NCBI RefSeq assembly: GCF_900188445.1
Contig: NZ_FZOR01000041.1
Span: 1-64,000 of the forward strand
Direction: 5' to 3'
DNA from: Actinomadura meyerae
Lineage (GTDB): Bacteria; Actinomycetota; Actinomycetes; Streptosporangiales; Streptosporangiaceae
Length of the DNA: 64,000 bases
The notes beneath the pieces are model-generated. The model worked only from the letters and a program-made list of their open reading frames with translations, did not search any database and was not told the DNA's origin. Made by a program: the position numbers and the translations under genes. How positions within the stretch are numbered: position 1 is the first letter of the stretch; every line of letters starts with the position of its first letter. Below, one piece after another: positions 35,201 through 41,948 of this stretch.

Positions 35201-36475
35201 GGCCTCCCCCGGTTCGAGCAGCTCCCACGCCTCCCCGGCGTGCTCGGCGATCCGGTCGAGGTCGTCGTCGGTCGCCGCGCCGTCGGCCCGCTTCGTGTAC
35301 GCGTAGGCGAGGAGGCCGGCGAGGGGCCCGCGGGCATCGTCGCGCGCCGCCGCGAGCGCGGCCCCGTAGTGCTCGATCGCCGCCGTGAAGCCCGCGCGGC
35401 GGCCGTCCGGGGACGGGTCGCGGTCGGCGCCGGCGAAATGCAGGTCGCCGAGCATCTCGCGGGCGTGCGCGGCCGTCGCCTCCCCGGCGCCGTCCAGCAG
35501 TTGCTCGTAGCGGGCGATGGCGGCGAGCCGGTCGTCCTCCGCGCCCCTCGCCTCGAAGCGCCCCCGCAGCGCGTCGGCGAGGTAGCCGATCGTCCCGGGA
35601 CGCGCTCCGGGGGCGCCGGCGACGCGGCCGAGCAGCTCCACCGCCCGCTCGGCGTCGCCGTCGCCGGGTTCGGGCGCGTCCGGCCAGGGATCGGTGCGGC
35701 GGTCCCAGTGCAGCTCTCCCAGGCGTCCCGTGACGCTCGACAGCGTCGCCTCGTCGGCGTGCCCGCCGGACTCCATGGCGGCCCGTAGCCGGGTCAGCAG
35801 GTCGATCGCAGCGTCGCGGTCCGCTCGGGCCAGGGCGATCTGGCCGTCGTCGGGGGCGTCGCCGGCGTCGAAGGCGTCGGCGAAGGCGAAGTAGCGGTGG
35901 TCGAAGCGGAGGGCCAGCGCCATGCCGTGCAGGTAGTCCAGCCACTGCCGCAGCGCGTCGCCGCCCGGGGAGTCGCCCGCCATGCGCCGGGCGCGTACGC
36001 AGTGGTCGATGGCCGCGTCCAGCTCGGCGCGCGGGACGTCCTCGTCACCGGCCATCCGTTCCTCGTACCTGTCGAGGAGCAGGGCGGCCAGGTCGGCGAG
36101 CGGTTCGCCGTCGTCCGGGTCCCCCGGGACCGACCGCAGCCAGGCGCGGAGGTGCTCGATCGCGGCGTCGCGGTCGGCCGCGGCACCGCCGAGGCGGTAC
36201 CGCTCGGCCCGCGCCTGCCCGGCGAAGGAGAGCGCGTCGGCGTGGCCCTCGTCGCCGGCGTCGAGGGCGCGGACGGCCCACTCGGTGCAGTCGATGACCT
36301 CGTCGAGGTCGGCGGCGGCCTCGGCCCGCTCCTCCGGCTCCGCGGACTCGTACCGTTCGGCCAGCGCGGTCGCCAGTTCCAGCCGCAGCGCCGCCTCGGC
36401 CCGGGGCCCGCCGGGCACCACGACGAGCCGGGTCCGCAGCCAGTTGACGTAGTCGTGCAGGTCCGCCCGCGTCAT
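32255..36475 (-). CDS. Giant TPR-CHAT protease, last gene of the eight-gene operon
   Basis: 1406 residues from MTRADLHDYVNWLR (GAGGTGAGG upstream). Residues 1-1000 are helical TPR-like repeats rich in Ala/Glu/Arg. The C-terminal about 350 residues are a CHAT domain: RLVLVPVGRLSVVPWHAA, catalytic His in DVHLACHAFAG, catalytic Cys in VTAAACVSDLA, then AGPVTAVGSRWKIPD and a closing VYSWAAYTHQG. CHAT proteases are cysteine proteases of the caspase/separase clan, switched on by partner sensing. Here the likely partners are kinase, FHA and AAA+ genes in the same operon. It is far larger than the CHAT protein at 2231. Confidence 0.85.
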   Translation of the reverse strand: MTRADLHDYVNWLRTRLVVVPGGPRAEAALRLELATALAERYESAEPEERAEAAADLDEVIDCTEWAVRALDAGDEGHADALSFAGQARAERYRLGGAAADRDAAIEHLRAWLRSVPGDPDDGEPLADLAALLLDRYEERMAGDEDVPRAELDAAIDHCVRARRMAGDSPGGDALRQWLDYLHGMALALRFDHRYFAFADAFDAGDAPDDGQIALARADRDAAIDLLTRLRAAMESGGHADEATLSSVTGRLGELHWDRRTDPWPDAPEPGDGDAERAVELLGRVAGAPGARPGTIGYLADALRGRFEARGAEDDRLAAIARYEQLLDGAGEATAAHAREMLGDLHFAGADRDPSPDGRRAGFTAAIEHYGAALAAARDDARGPLAGLLAYAYTKRADGAATDDDLDRIAEHAGEAWELLEPGEARTLSGLMLGIALHDRLPRSRRGRAADLADIERAAAVLIEVEPDWRDDPDACSTVAALIGVLLTARGQATSNAADLRAAGPWLTRALETLPIGTPPGDVLIRNVAIGLMTRSAYDMSSADTATAIGLLRAALDDPGSERREWTRAALGIMLCQNDAGLAEGIGHLTAAYRELPPDDRDRVTVAESLAGALTRRYNESRDLEDLRAAEHYREIVAEYFRRSGADEDHFSPDSPALLRAGRAGVDIVRGAFGDGAELVGRGVAEMRAALDSLPESHPHRARMRTELGTGMIVHGLTGRGGGAAALLEAADHLSAGLAEQPPGHPARPYTLVRAASGHLLIAMGTQDRTAAKEAMRIADLGLDEGTGDANALLRLAIFAAAARYALGGLTRDPGWYAEAASRLEGLLADPGVRPNPDIEAGMRMLLAMTRREEGRHDAAREAGLAALRAHGKAVLLQTGTGQALTRARAVYSQAEQIVDWHVRDGDLGGAVTALELGRGLVLHAATSAADVPSLLADAGHGPLAAEWRAAPDAYGTRPWERGQDLTELLTAQGALAVPSELGRRALAALAGGSAETRLLNPPSTADIARALAATGADAMVYLLPPVPGRAGTGIVVTADGRLLPLSMPLLMDEYSGILDEYIDASNAVQSMTPEELADRDAIASNRWRRVLDALCDWAHTAVMRPLLRLCADQWPGREPRLVLVPVGRLSVVPWHAARRRPREEGPPRYACADAVFSYAVSGRQLVDVAQRPVRPVGDDPLIVSDTSGTLYYAPIECKEIRRHFFPGARLLGDEDLTGRSGDGTPDEVLEGFPAPGRPGASDVHLACHAFAGDEPTAAFFHLAGGQPLTIERILRTAHGRDPAAPGGRVTAAACVSDLAVGDYDEALTLSTAILAAGPVTAVGSRWKIPDRAASLLMFVYYRHLHRGLSPRDALRAAQLWMLDPSREAPEGMADQLLLAMEEDEGDPDGPLYDVYSWAAYTHQGR

Positions 36476-36491
36476 GGCCTCACCTCTGACG

Positions 36492-37568
36492 TCATGGGGT
36501 CGCCTCCGAGTCGCCATCGCCCTGCGGCGGCGCGCTCTCCTGGCAGGGGGCGGCGGTTTCCGGCGCAGGCCATGACAGCGGGACCGCCGGATCGTCCGCC
36601 CAGCCGCCGAGGTACTCCGACAGCACCCGGCCCGCCGCGACGTCCCCCGTGGTGGACGTGGGCTGAGCGAACCCGACCGCGGTGTAGATCCGATCGCGGT
36701 AGCAGGTCACGAGCGCTTCGATGAGGTCGCAGTAGTTCTCCACCGCCTCCCGGACGCCCCGCATCAGCAAGGCGGTCACCAGTGCGACGCCCAGCACCCA
36801 GCCCACGGCGTACCGGGACGGGCCGAAGGTGGGCGTCCACAGGACGGCGGCCAGCGTCCACACCAGGTTCTGGCCGCGCAGCGTGACACGCCGCGACTCC
36901 TGGGCGAGCCGCGCCCGCGCGTCCGGCGGCAGCACCATCAGCAGGTGCTCCCAGCAGACGGTCAGGTTGAGGCCGTGCCGCCGCTGCACCCGTTCCACCA
37001 TCGCCGCGAGCGCGCAGCCGATGCGGGTGGGCGCCATCAGCGTGTCGGCCGCCGGGTACCGGTACAGCTCGCCGATCGCGTCCCGTTCGATCCGGCCGCG
37101 CAGCGCGTCCCGGGCCATCTCCCGCTCCGCGGCGATCAGGTCGTCGGGCAGGGCGGCCCGCTCGGGGCCGGGGGCCTGCGCCGCCCGGCGGCGGCGCGCG
37201 ATCTGGCGGCGCAGCAGCCACTCCCACAGCGGCCAGGCGGTCAGCCCGCCCGGCCGGGGCACGTCCCCCGCGATCACGTGGACGATCCGGGGCGTGGCCG
37301 CCGCGACCAGCAGCGCCGACCCGATCACCAGCGACCCCGCCAGGACGACCAGCGCCGCGTAGCCGACCGCGCCCGCCCCGTCCAGCCGGCACCAGGCGTG
37401 GCCCAGCGGGTCCTCCGGCCCGGCGGCCCGGCACGCGGTGGCGGTGCCGCCGCCGCTGACGAGCCGGGCGCTCAGGCCGATGGCCCAGAACGTCAGCGCC
37501 GCCGCCGCGACGTGCCCGGTCCACCGCTTCGTCCAGGGCCCGGCGAGCGACTCAAGAAGCTTGTCCAC
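36492..37568 (-). CDS. Membrane protein of the CHAT/kinase operon, family unknown
   Basis: 358 residues. Four hydrophobic segments in two pairs: VAAAALTFWAIGLSARLV, YAALVVLAGSLVIGSALLVA, LVWTLAAVLWTP and AVGWVLGVALVTALLM. Between them is a basic soluble stretch (WPLWEWLLRRQIARRRRAA). The N-terminal hydrophobic start is preceded by no signal peptide. The start overlaps the zinc-ribbon gene by 17 bases and its stop lies 16 bases before the CHAT start. It may anchor the complex at the membrane; nothing else identifies it. Confidence 0.7.
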   Translation of the reverse strand: MDKLLESLAGPWTKRWTGHVAAAALTFWAIGLSARLVSGGGTATACRAAGPEDPLGHAWCRLDGAGAVGYAALVVLAGSLVIGSALLVAAATPRIVHVIAGDVPRPGGLTAWPLWEWLLRRQIARRRRAAQAPGPERAALPDDLIAAEREMARDALRGRIERDAIGELYRYPAADTLMAPTRIGCALAAMVERVQRRHGLNLTVCWEHLLMVLPPDARARLAQESRRVTLRGQNLVWTLAAVLWTPTFGPSRYAVGWVLGVALVTALLMRGVREAVENYCDLIEALVTCYRDRIYTAVGFAQPTSTTGDVAAGRVLSEYLGGWADDPAVPLSWPAPETAAPCQESAPPQGDGDSEATP

Positions 37569-37827
37569 CCGCCCCTCCCGCGGGCGTCTGGGCGGCGGGA
37601 GGCGTCCGCGTCAGCACCTTGCCGTGCTCACCGCACCGGCCGCTGCCCAGCGACCCGTCGGGACGGGCGCGCTCCCTGGTCGGGCAGCCGGGCTCCGGGC
37701 AGTAGAAGTACGTCCCGGACCAGCCCGACCCGGCGCCCGGAGGCAGGATGTCACCCGAGCGGGTGCCGCTTCCGGGACGCCGCTTCTCCTCCGCGCTCCG
37801 GTCCTGCTCAACGCCTTCGTCGGTCAT
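37552..37827 (-). CDS. Small zinc-ribbon protein
   Basis: 91 residues from MTDEGVEQDRSAEEK; the first half is polar and disordered. The core YFYCPEPGCPTRERARPDG followed by RCGEHGKVL looks like a zinc ribbon with CX4C and C-G-E-H ligands. The same pattern opens the FHA protein at 40780-41322 (RCPQDPEGCPTSP, then CDTHKVKL). The operon therefore encodes two copies of one ribbon type, one free and one fused to FHA. Its role is probably protein-protein contact. Confidence 0.7.
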   Translation of the reverse strand: MTDEGVEQDRSAEEKRRPGSGTRSGDILPPGAGSGWSGTYFYCPEPGCPTRERARPDGSLGSGRCGEHGKVLTRTPPAAQTPAGGAGGQAS

Positions 37828-37858
37828 CCGTTCCCCCGTTTCCGAGCCGCCGGTGCGG

Positions 37859-40783
37859 TCACCGGTCGTCGACGACGAGATAGCCGAGCACCGCGACGGG
37901 CAGGAACAGCAGCAGGGCCGTCCAGAACGTGCCCGCGCCGCCGATCCCGGCCAGCCAGCGGGAGAGCCCCTCGCTGATCGGATTGATGAAGATGTGCAGC
38001 AGCCCGCCGAGCACTGAGTCGGCCTCGGGGCTCTCGCCCGCGAGCCAGTCGCGGAGGGCGGTGACGCCGCGATCGAACAGGTCCGGCCAGATCGCGATGA
38101 CGAGCATGGCGGCGAGGCCCGCATGGAAGACGTCCCGCGCCCGGTCGCGCCGCGCCCGCCGGCGCCGCGCCCCCCAGCCCGCGACCACCGCCAGCGGAAC
38201 GAGGATCGGCAGGTGCGCCACCGACACGTCCGCCGCCGCCCGTCCCGCGCCGGAGGTGTCGGCGAGCGGCACCTCGTGCGCGTAGACGGTGCGGATGATG
38301 ACGCACGTCCAGAGCAGCGCCGTACAGGACGCGAACACGACGGCCCCGGTTCCGACCGGCCGCTGCACCAGGGCGCGGGCGCGGACGAGCGGCTCGTAGC
38401 GCCCGCGGGCGCGGACGCCGCGCCGCATGGCGGCGCGCGCCCCGGTGCCGAGGAGGGCGGCGCAGATCAGCCCCAGCACCGCCACCGGCCCGATCCAGCG
38501 GCCGGGCACGGCGCCGAAGTCGGAGAGCAGGCCGGCCGCGAAGTCCGGCACCGGCAGCGCGTGGCTCACCGGCATCCAGCGCGGCAGGCACGCGGCGGTG
38601 AAGACGAGGACGCCGGTCACCGCGAGGAGCGGCGCATGGCGGCGCCACAGCGCGGCGATCAGGAGGGACAGCAGGAGGAGAGCCGGCAGCACCGCGACCG
38701 TGGCGTCCGCGCCCGCCCTGCCCAGTAAGGCGCCCGTCTGGGTGAGCTCCTCGGTCGGCTCCATCGTGATGTCGTCCCGGAAGGCCCTGCCCAGGACCGT
38801 CGCCGACCAGGTGCAGGCCATGAGCATGAGCAGTGCCGCCAGCGCGCCGAGCAGGCCGTAGCCCACCGCCTCGGCGGGCTCGGTCCCGATCCGCACCTTG
38901 TGCGCGGCCCTGCGGGCGATGTGCCCTTGGGCGGCCCGTTCGCGCAGCGCCTCGACCGTCGCGGCCAGGGCGCGTCCCTCCAGGCTCGCCGGATCCGCTC
39001 CGGCCGCTCGGGTCCTGAGGGCTCGCCACCACGCGGGCCCGCCGATCAGCCTGCCGCCGGTGAGCCGCAGGACGGTTCGCTGAGCGGTGCCGTCCCTCGT
39101 GACCGGGTGCGCGGACTCGCCCGCGCCCAGCGTGAGGGCGATCGCCGTCATGTAGGCGTTCGCACGCTCGCGCCCGTTCAGCGGGTCCCAGGTCATCGGG
39201 CTCTCGCCGGGCCCGGCCCGGACCTCGGCGCGCAGGGACGCGACACGGTCCTCGACCAGCCGCATGATCACCGGCACGTCGTCGGCGACCCGCAGCAGGA
39301 CGGCGCACCGGTCCTTGGGACGCCCCTGGTGGTCGCACCCGGCGTGCCCGCACGGCCGCCGCGCCGCGATGCGCAGCGCGTCCGAACCGAACAGCCGGGC
39401 GTAGACCGTGTCACCGGTGCCGGCATGCCCGGCCAGGCCCACGTCGTCGAGCCGGATCCCGTGCAGGGTGGGGACCACGTCCGGCGCGTAGGTGACGACG
39501 AAGTCCAGCACCAGCAGCGGGGCGGTGTCCGGGCTCACCGCGCCCAGCGTGCGGAGGTCGACGAGCGGGTTCCCGACGTCCTCCAGCAGCCATTTGGCGA
39601 AGTCGTTCCCCCGCGCGAGGAGCCACCGGGCCGCCTCCTCGGGCTCCCCGGCCATCGCCTCGGCGAGCGCCCGGGGGTTGTCGTAGGGGGCGCCGTGGAA
39701 GGTGATCGGGTTGGTGGCGCGCCGGGTGCCGTGCCCGGGGAGGACGGTCGGCCGGATGACGTCCGGGTCCTCCCCGGCCAGCCAGGCGCGGACCTGGGCG
39801 CCGCCCCAGCGGTCGTCGGGCTGCCGGGTGAACAGGCCCGCGAGCAGGCTGCGCCAGCGCGGGTCGGTGACGCCGTCCAGCGGCATCTCCACGTCCAGGA
39901 CGAACGTCTCCCGCACGCCGTGCTCGGTGATGTCGTTGGCGTGGTGCGTCGCGCCGGTCAGCATCAGGTAGACGATCTCGCCGAGCGACCACCACGGCGA
40001 CTCGGGCCGGCGCAGCCCGATCACGCCCTCCGGCGCGGTGTAGCCGGGAGCCGCGATGACCTGCCCGTTCATCCCGGTGACGGTCGCGCGCGCGACGCCG
40101 CCGAAGTCGGTCACCACGATCTGCTCGGACCCGTCCGCCGCCCGCCGGAACATCAGGTTGTCCGGCTTGAAGTCGATCGGGATCCGGTCGACGGGGTTCC
40201 GCCAGTACTCCAGCGCTTCGGCGAGCGCGGCCAGCAGGGCGCGGACGCGGTCGTCCGGCATCGGCCCGCCGGCGCCCTCGGCGAGGATCACATCCTCCAG
40301 GGAGGTGCCGAAGTACTCCATCTCGACCCAGCCGACCGTCCCGTACGGGGTGGTGACCTTGCCGAAGCCGCCCAGGCGCGGGGCGTGCCGGTCATAGTCG
40401 TGCTGCTTGAGGTGGCGGAGCAGGTCGAGGTCGATGGGCCGTTCCGCCCAGTGGACCTTGACGGCGACGGTCTCGCCGTCGGACCGGCGCCGCGCCTCCC
40501 ACACCACGCCCTCCGTGCCGCGTCCGCGCTCCCCGTGCGGCTCGTACTCGGCGAGCAGTTCGGGCGGGAACTGCGCGGCGCCGCGCAGCGACTCACCCAC
40601 CTCCGCGGCCCCGTTTCCCTCCCCTTGGACGGCGGTGCGCGGGCTGCCGGTGGTGTCCCCGTGCTGGATCATGGTCGGCGGGCTGCCCGTCCCGCCTTCC
40701 CCCTGGACGGTGGTCTCGGGGCTGCCCTGGCGGACGGTGGGCGGGCTGGCCAGGCGCTCGGGCCCGTCATCGGGCGGGGTCAT
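37859..40783 (-). CDS. Transmembrane Ser/Thr kinase with threonine-repeat N terminus
   Basis: 974 residues. Residues 10-52 hold four degenerate repeats (SPPTVRQG, SPETTVQGEGG, SPPTMIQHGD, SPRTAVQGEG). The kinase core (about 75-330) has EGVVWEA, VAVKVHW, catalytic IDFKPDNLMF (the HRD His-Arg is lost but D, K and N remain), DFGGVA and GYTAPEGV. A middle region carries CGHAGCDHQGRPKDRC. The last 300 residues contain about nine membrane helices. The gene overlaps the FHA gene (ATGA). The Thr repeats look like phosphorylation sites that the FHA partner could read. Confidence 0.88.
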   Translation of the reverse strand: MTPPDDGPERLASPPTVRQGSPETTVQGEGGTGSPPTMIQHGDTTGSPRTAVQGEGNGAAEVGESLRGAAQFPPELLAEYEPHGERGRGTEGVVWEARRRSDGETVAVKVHWAERPIDLDLLRHLKQHDYDRHAPRLGGFGKVTTPYGTVGWVEMEYFGTSLEDVILAEGAGGPMPDDRVRALLAALAEALEYWRNPVDRIPIDFKPDNLMFRRAADGSEQIVVTDFGGVARATVTGMNGQVIAAPGYTAPEGVIGLRRPESPWWSLGEIVYLMLTGATHHANDITEHGVRETFVLDVEMPLDGVTDPRWRSLLAGLFTRQPDDRWGGAQVRAWLAGEDPDVIRPTVLPGHGTRRATNPITFHGAPYDNPRALAEAMAGEPEEAARWLLARGNDFAKWLLEDVGNPLVDLRTLGAVSPDTAPLLVLDFVVTYAPDVVPTLHGIRLDDVGLAGHAGTGDTVYARLFGSDALRIAARRPCGHAGCDHQGRPKDRCAVLLRVADDVPVIMRLVEDRVASLRAEVRAGPGESPMTWDPLNGRERANAYMTAIALTLGAGESAHPVTRDGTAQRTVLRLTGGRLIGGPAWWRALRTRAAGADPASLEGRALAATVEALRERAAQGHIARRAAHKVRIGTEPAEAVGYGLLGALAALLMLMACTWSATVLGRAFRDDITMEPTEELTQTGALLGRAGADATVAVLPALLLLSLLIAALWRRHAPLLAVTGVLVFTAACLPRWMPVSHALPVPDFAAGLLSDFGAVPGRWIGPVAVLGLICAALLGTGARAAMRRGVRARGRYEPLVRARALVQRPVGTGAVVFASCTALLWTCVIIRTVYAHEVPLADTSGAGRAAADVSVAHLPILVPLAVVAGWGARRRRARRDRARDVFHAGLAAMLVIAIWPDLFDRGVTALRDWLAGESPEADSVLGGLLHIFINPISEGLSRWLAGIGGAGTFWTALLLFLPVAVLGYLVVDDR

Positions 40784-41322
40784 GGCGCGCTCCTGAGTTC
40801 GCCGTTCTCATCGATCTCGAACACCGGCACCTCGACGTCCAGACCGAGCCGAAGCGTGTCGCCCGGACGCAGCGGCAGCGGCGTCACGGCCCGCTTGCCG
40901 TTGACGTAGGTGCCGTTGGTGGAACGCTGGTCGGCGACCCAGAGGGTCTCGGCGTCCCAGTACAGCCGCGCGTGGTGGCGGCTGATCTGCTCGTACTCGG
41001 CGAGGCCGTCGACCTTCGCGCAGTCGGGCTCGTCCCGTCCGAGCAGCAGGCCCTCGGGCTTCACCACGAGCAGGTCGCCGAGCAGGTGCAGCGCGATCAC
41101 CGGACGGCGGCCGGACGGGGCGGAGGACGCCGCGCCGTCCGGCTGCTGGTACACCGTGCGCGGCGTGCCCGGCGCCGGCCCGGTATCCGCGCGCGGCTCC
41201 TCCGCGGGCGTCTCGACGCGCGCCGGTTCCAGCTTCACCTTGTGGGTGTCGCAGGAGCGCAGCACGGGCGATGTCGGGCAGCCCTCCGGGTCCTGCGGGC
41301 AGCGGAAGATCATGGTCGCCAT
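40780..41322 (-). CDS. Zinc-ribbon/FHA-domain protein
   Basis: 180 residues; GAGGGGG lies before the ATG at 41322. An N-terminal ribbon (FRCPQDPEGCPTSP, CDTHKVKLEP) is followed by a Pro-rich linker and an FHA domain (about 85-175) with GRDEPDC, ISRHHARL and STNGTYVNGK, the phosphothreonine-binding loops. FHA domains bind pThr peptides. The gene overlaps the kinase start by four bases and the radical SAM stop by 13, so stoichiometric production is expected. It is the natural reader of the kinase N-terminal threonine repeats. Confidence 0.9.
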   Translation of the reverse strand: MATMIFRCPQDPEGCPTSPVLRSCDTHKVKLEPARVETPAEEPRADTGPAPGTPRTVYQQPDGAASSAPSGRRPVIALHLLGDLLVVKPEGLLLGRDEPDCAKVDGLAEYEQISRHHARLYWDAETLWVADQRSTNGTYVNGKRAVTPLPLRPGDTLRLGLDVEVPVFEIDENGELRSAP

Positions 41323-41948
41323 GTGACCCCCTCGAACGTGACACCGCGGGCGCGCAGCGCCCGCTCCAGCCTTGCCATCGCGCCGCGCGCCGGGACGCCC
41401 GCGAACCACACGTTCGCGCCGTCGACCGAGAACTGCATCGGCGGGCGTTCCGGTTCGTGGTCCAGGTGGCGGTCGTAGCGGGCGTGGCCGAGCTCGGTCC
41501 GCGGCGTCAGCACCTGGTTGGCCGACCCCCGCCAGATCAGCCGGGTGGGACGGGCCGCGTCGTACCGGCCGGTGATGACGGCGTCGGCCCGGCGCAGCGG
41601 CGCCATGTCCACCTCGTCCGGCTCGTAGCCGGTGTAGACGAGCAGGTCGGCCTCGCGGCCCAGCTCGTCGCGGACGGCGGCGGCCATCTCCAGCAGCTCC
41701 GCCAGCTCGTCCGGCTGGGCCAGGGGCTCTCCCCCGCTGACCGTGAGCCCGTCCATCCCGTGCTCCAGCGCCTCGCGCCACATCCGCTCCAGGGTGGGGA
41801 GCGCCAGGTCCGAGCCGCCGGACGGGCTCCAGGTGTCGCGGGCCAGGCACCCCGTGCACGCCAGCGGGCAGCCCTGGAACCAGACGACCATCCGGCGTCC
41901 CGGGCCGAGCGCGGTGATGGGGCAGGACACCCGGCTCACGCGGGGCAT
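41310..41948 (-). CDS. Radical SAM activase-like protein (NrdG type)
   Basis: 212 residues, a short radical SAM fold without SPASM. VWFQGCPLACTGCLARDTW contains CX3CX2C; DGLTVSGGEPLAQPDEL is the GGEP motif; DLLVYTGYEPDEV follows. Size and order resemble glycyl-radical activating or NrdG-like single-cluster proteins. No glycyl-radical enzyme (ribonucleotide reductase or pyruvate formate-lyase type) is in the window. It overlaps both neighbours by 13 bases, so it belongs to the operon. A protein- or nucleotide-modifying role is inferred. Confidence 0.85.
   Translation of the reverse strand: MPRVSRVSCPITALGPGRRMVVWFQGCPLACTGCLARDTWSPSGGSDLALPTLERMWREALEHGMDGLTVSGGEPLAQPDELAELLEMAAAVRDELGREADLLVYTGYEPDEVDMAPLRRADAVITGRYDAARPTRLIWRGSANQVLTPRTELGHARYDRHLDHEPERPPMQFSVDGANVWFAGVPARGAMARLERALRARGVTFEGVTWRP

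Noticed and set aside
32205-35945. 1246-residue open frame on the - strand overlapping the giant CHAT gene
   Set aside because: Arg/Pro/Gly-rich frame shifted relative to the CHAT gene, which has clear TPR and CHAT signatures and the better start.
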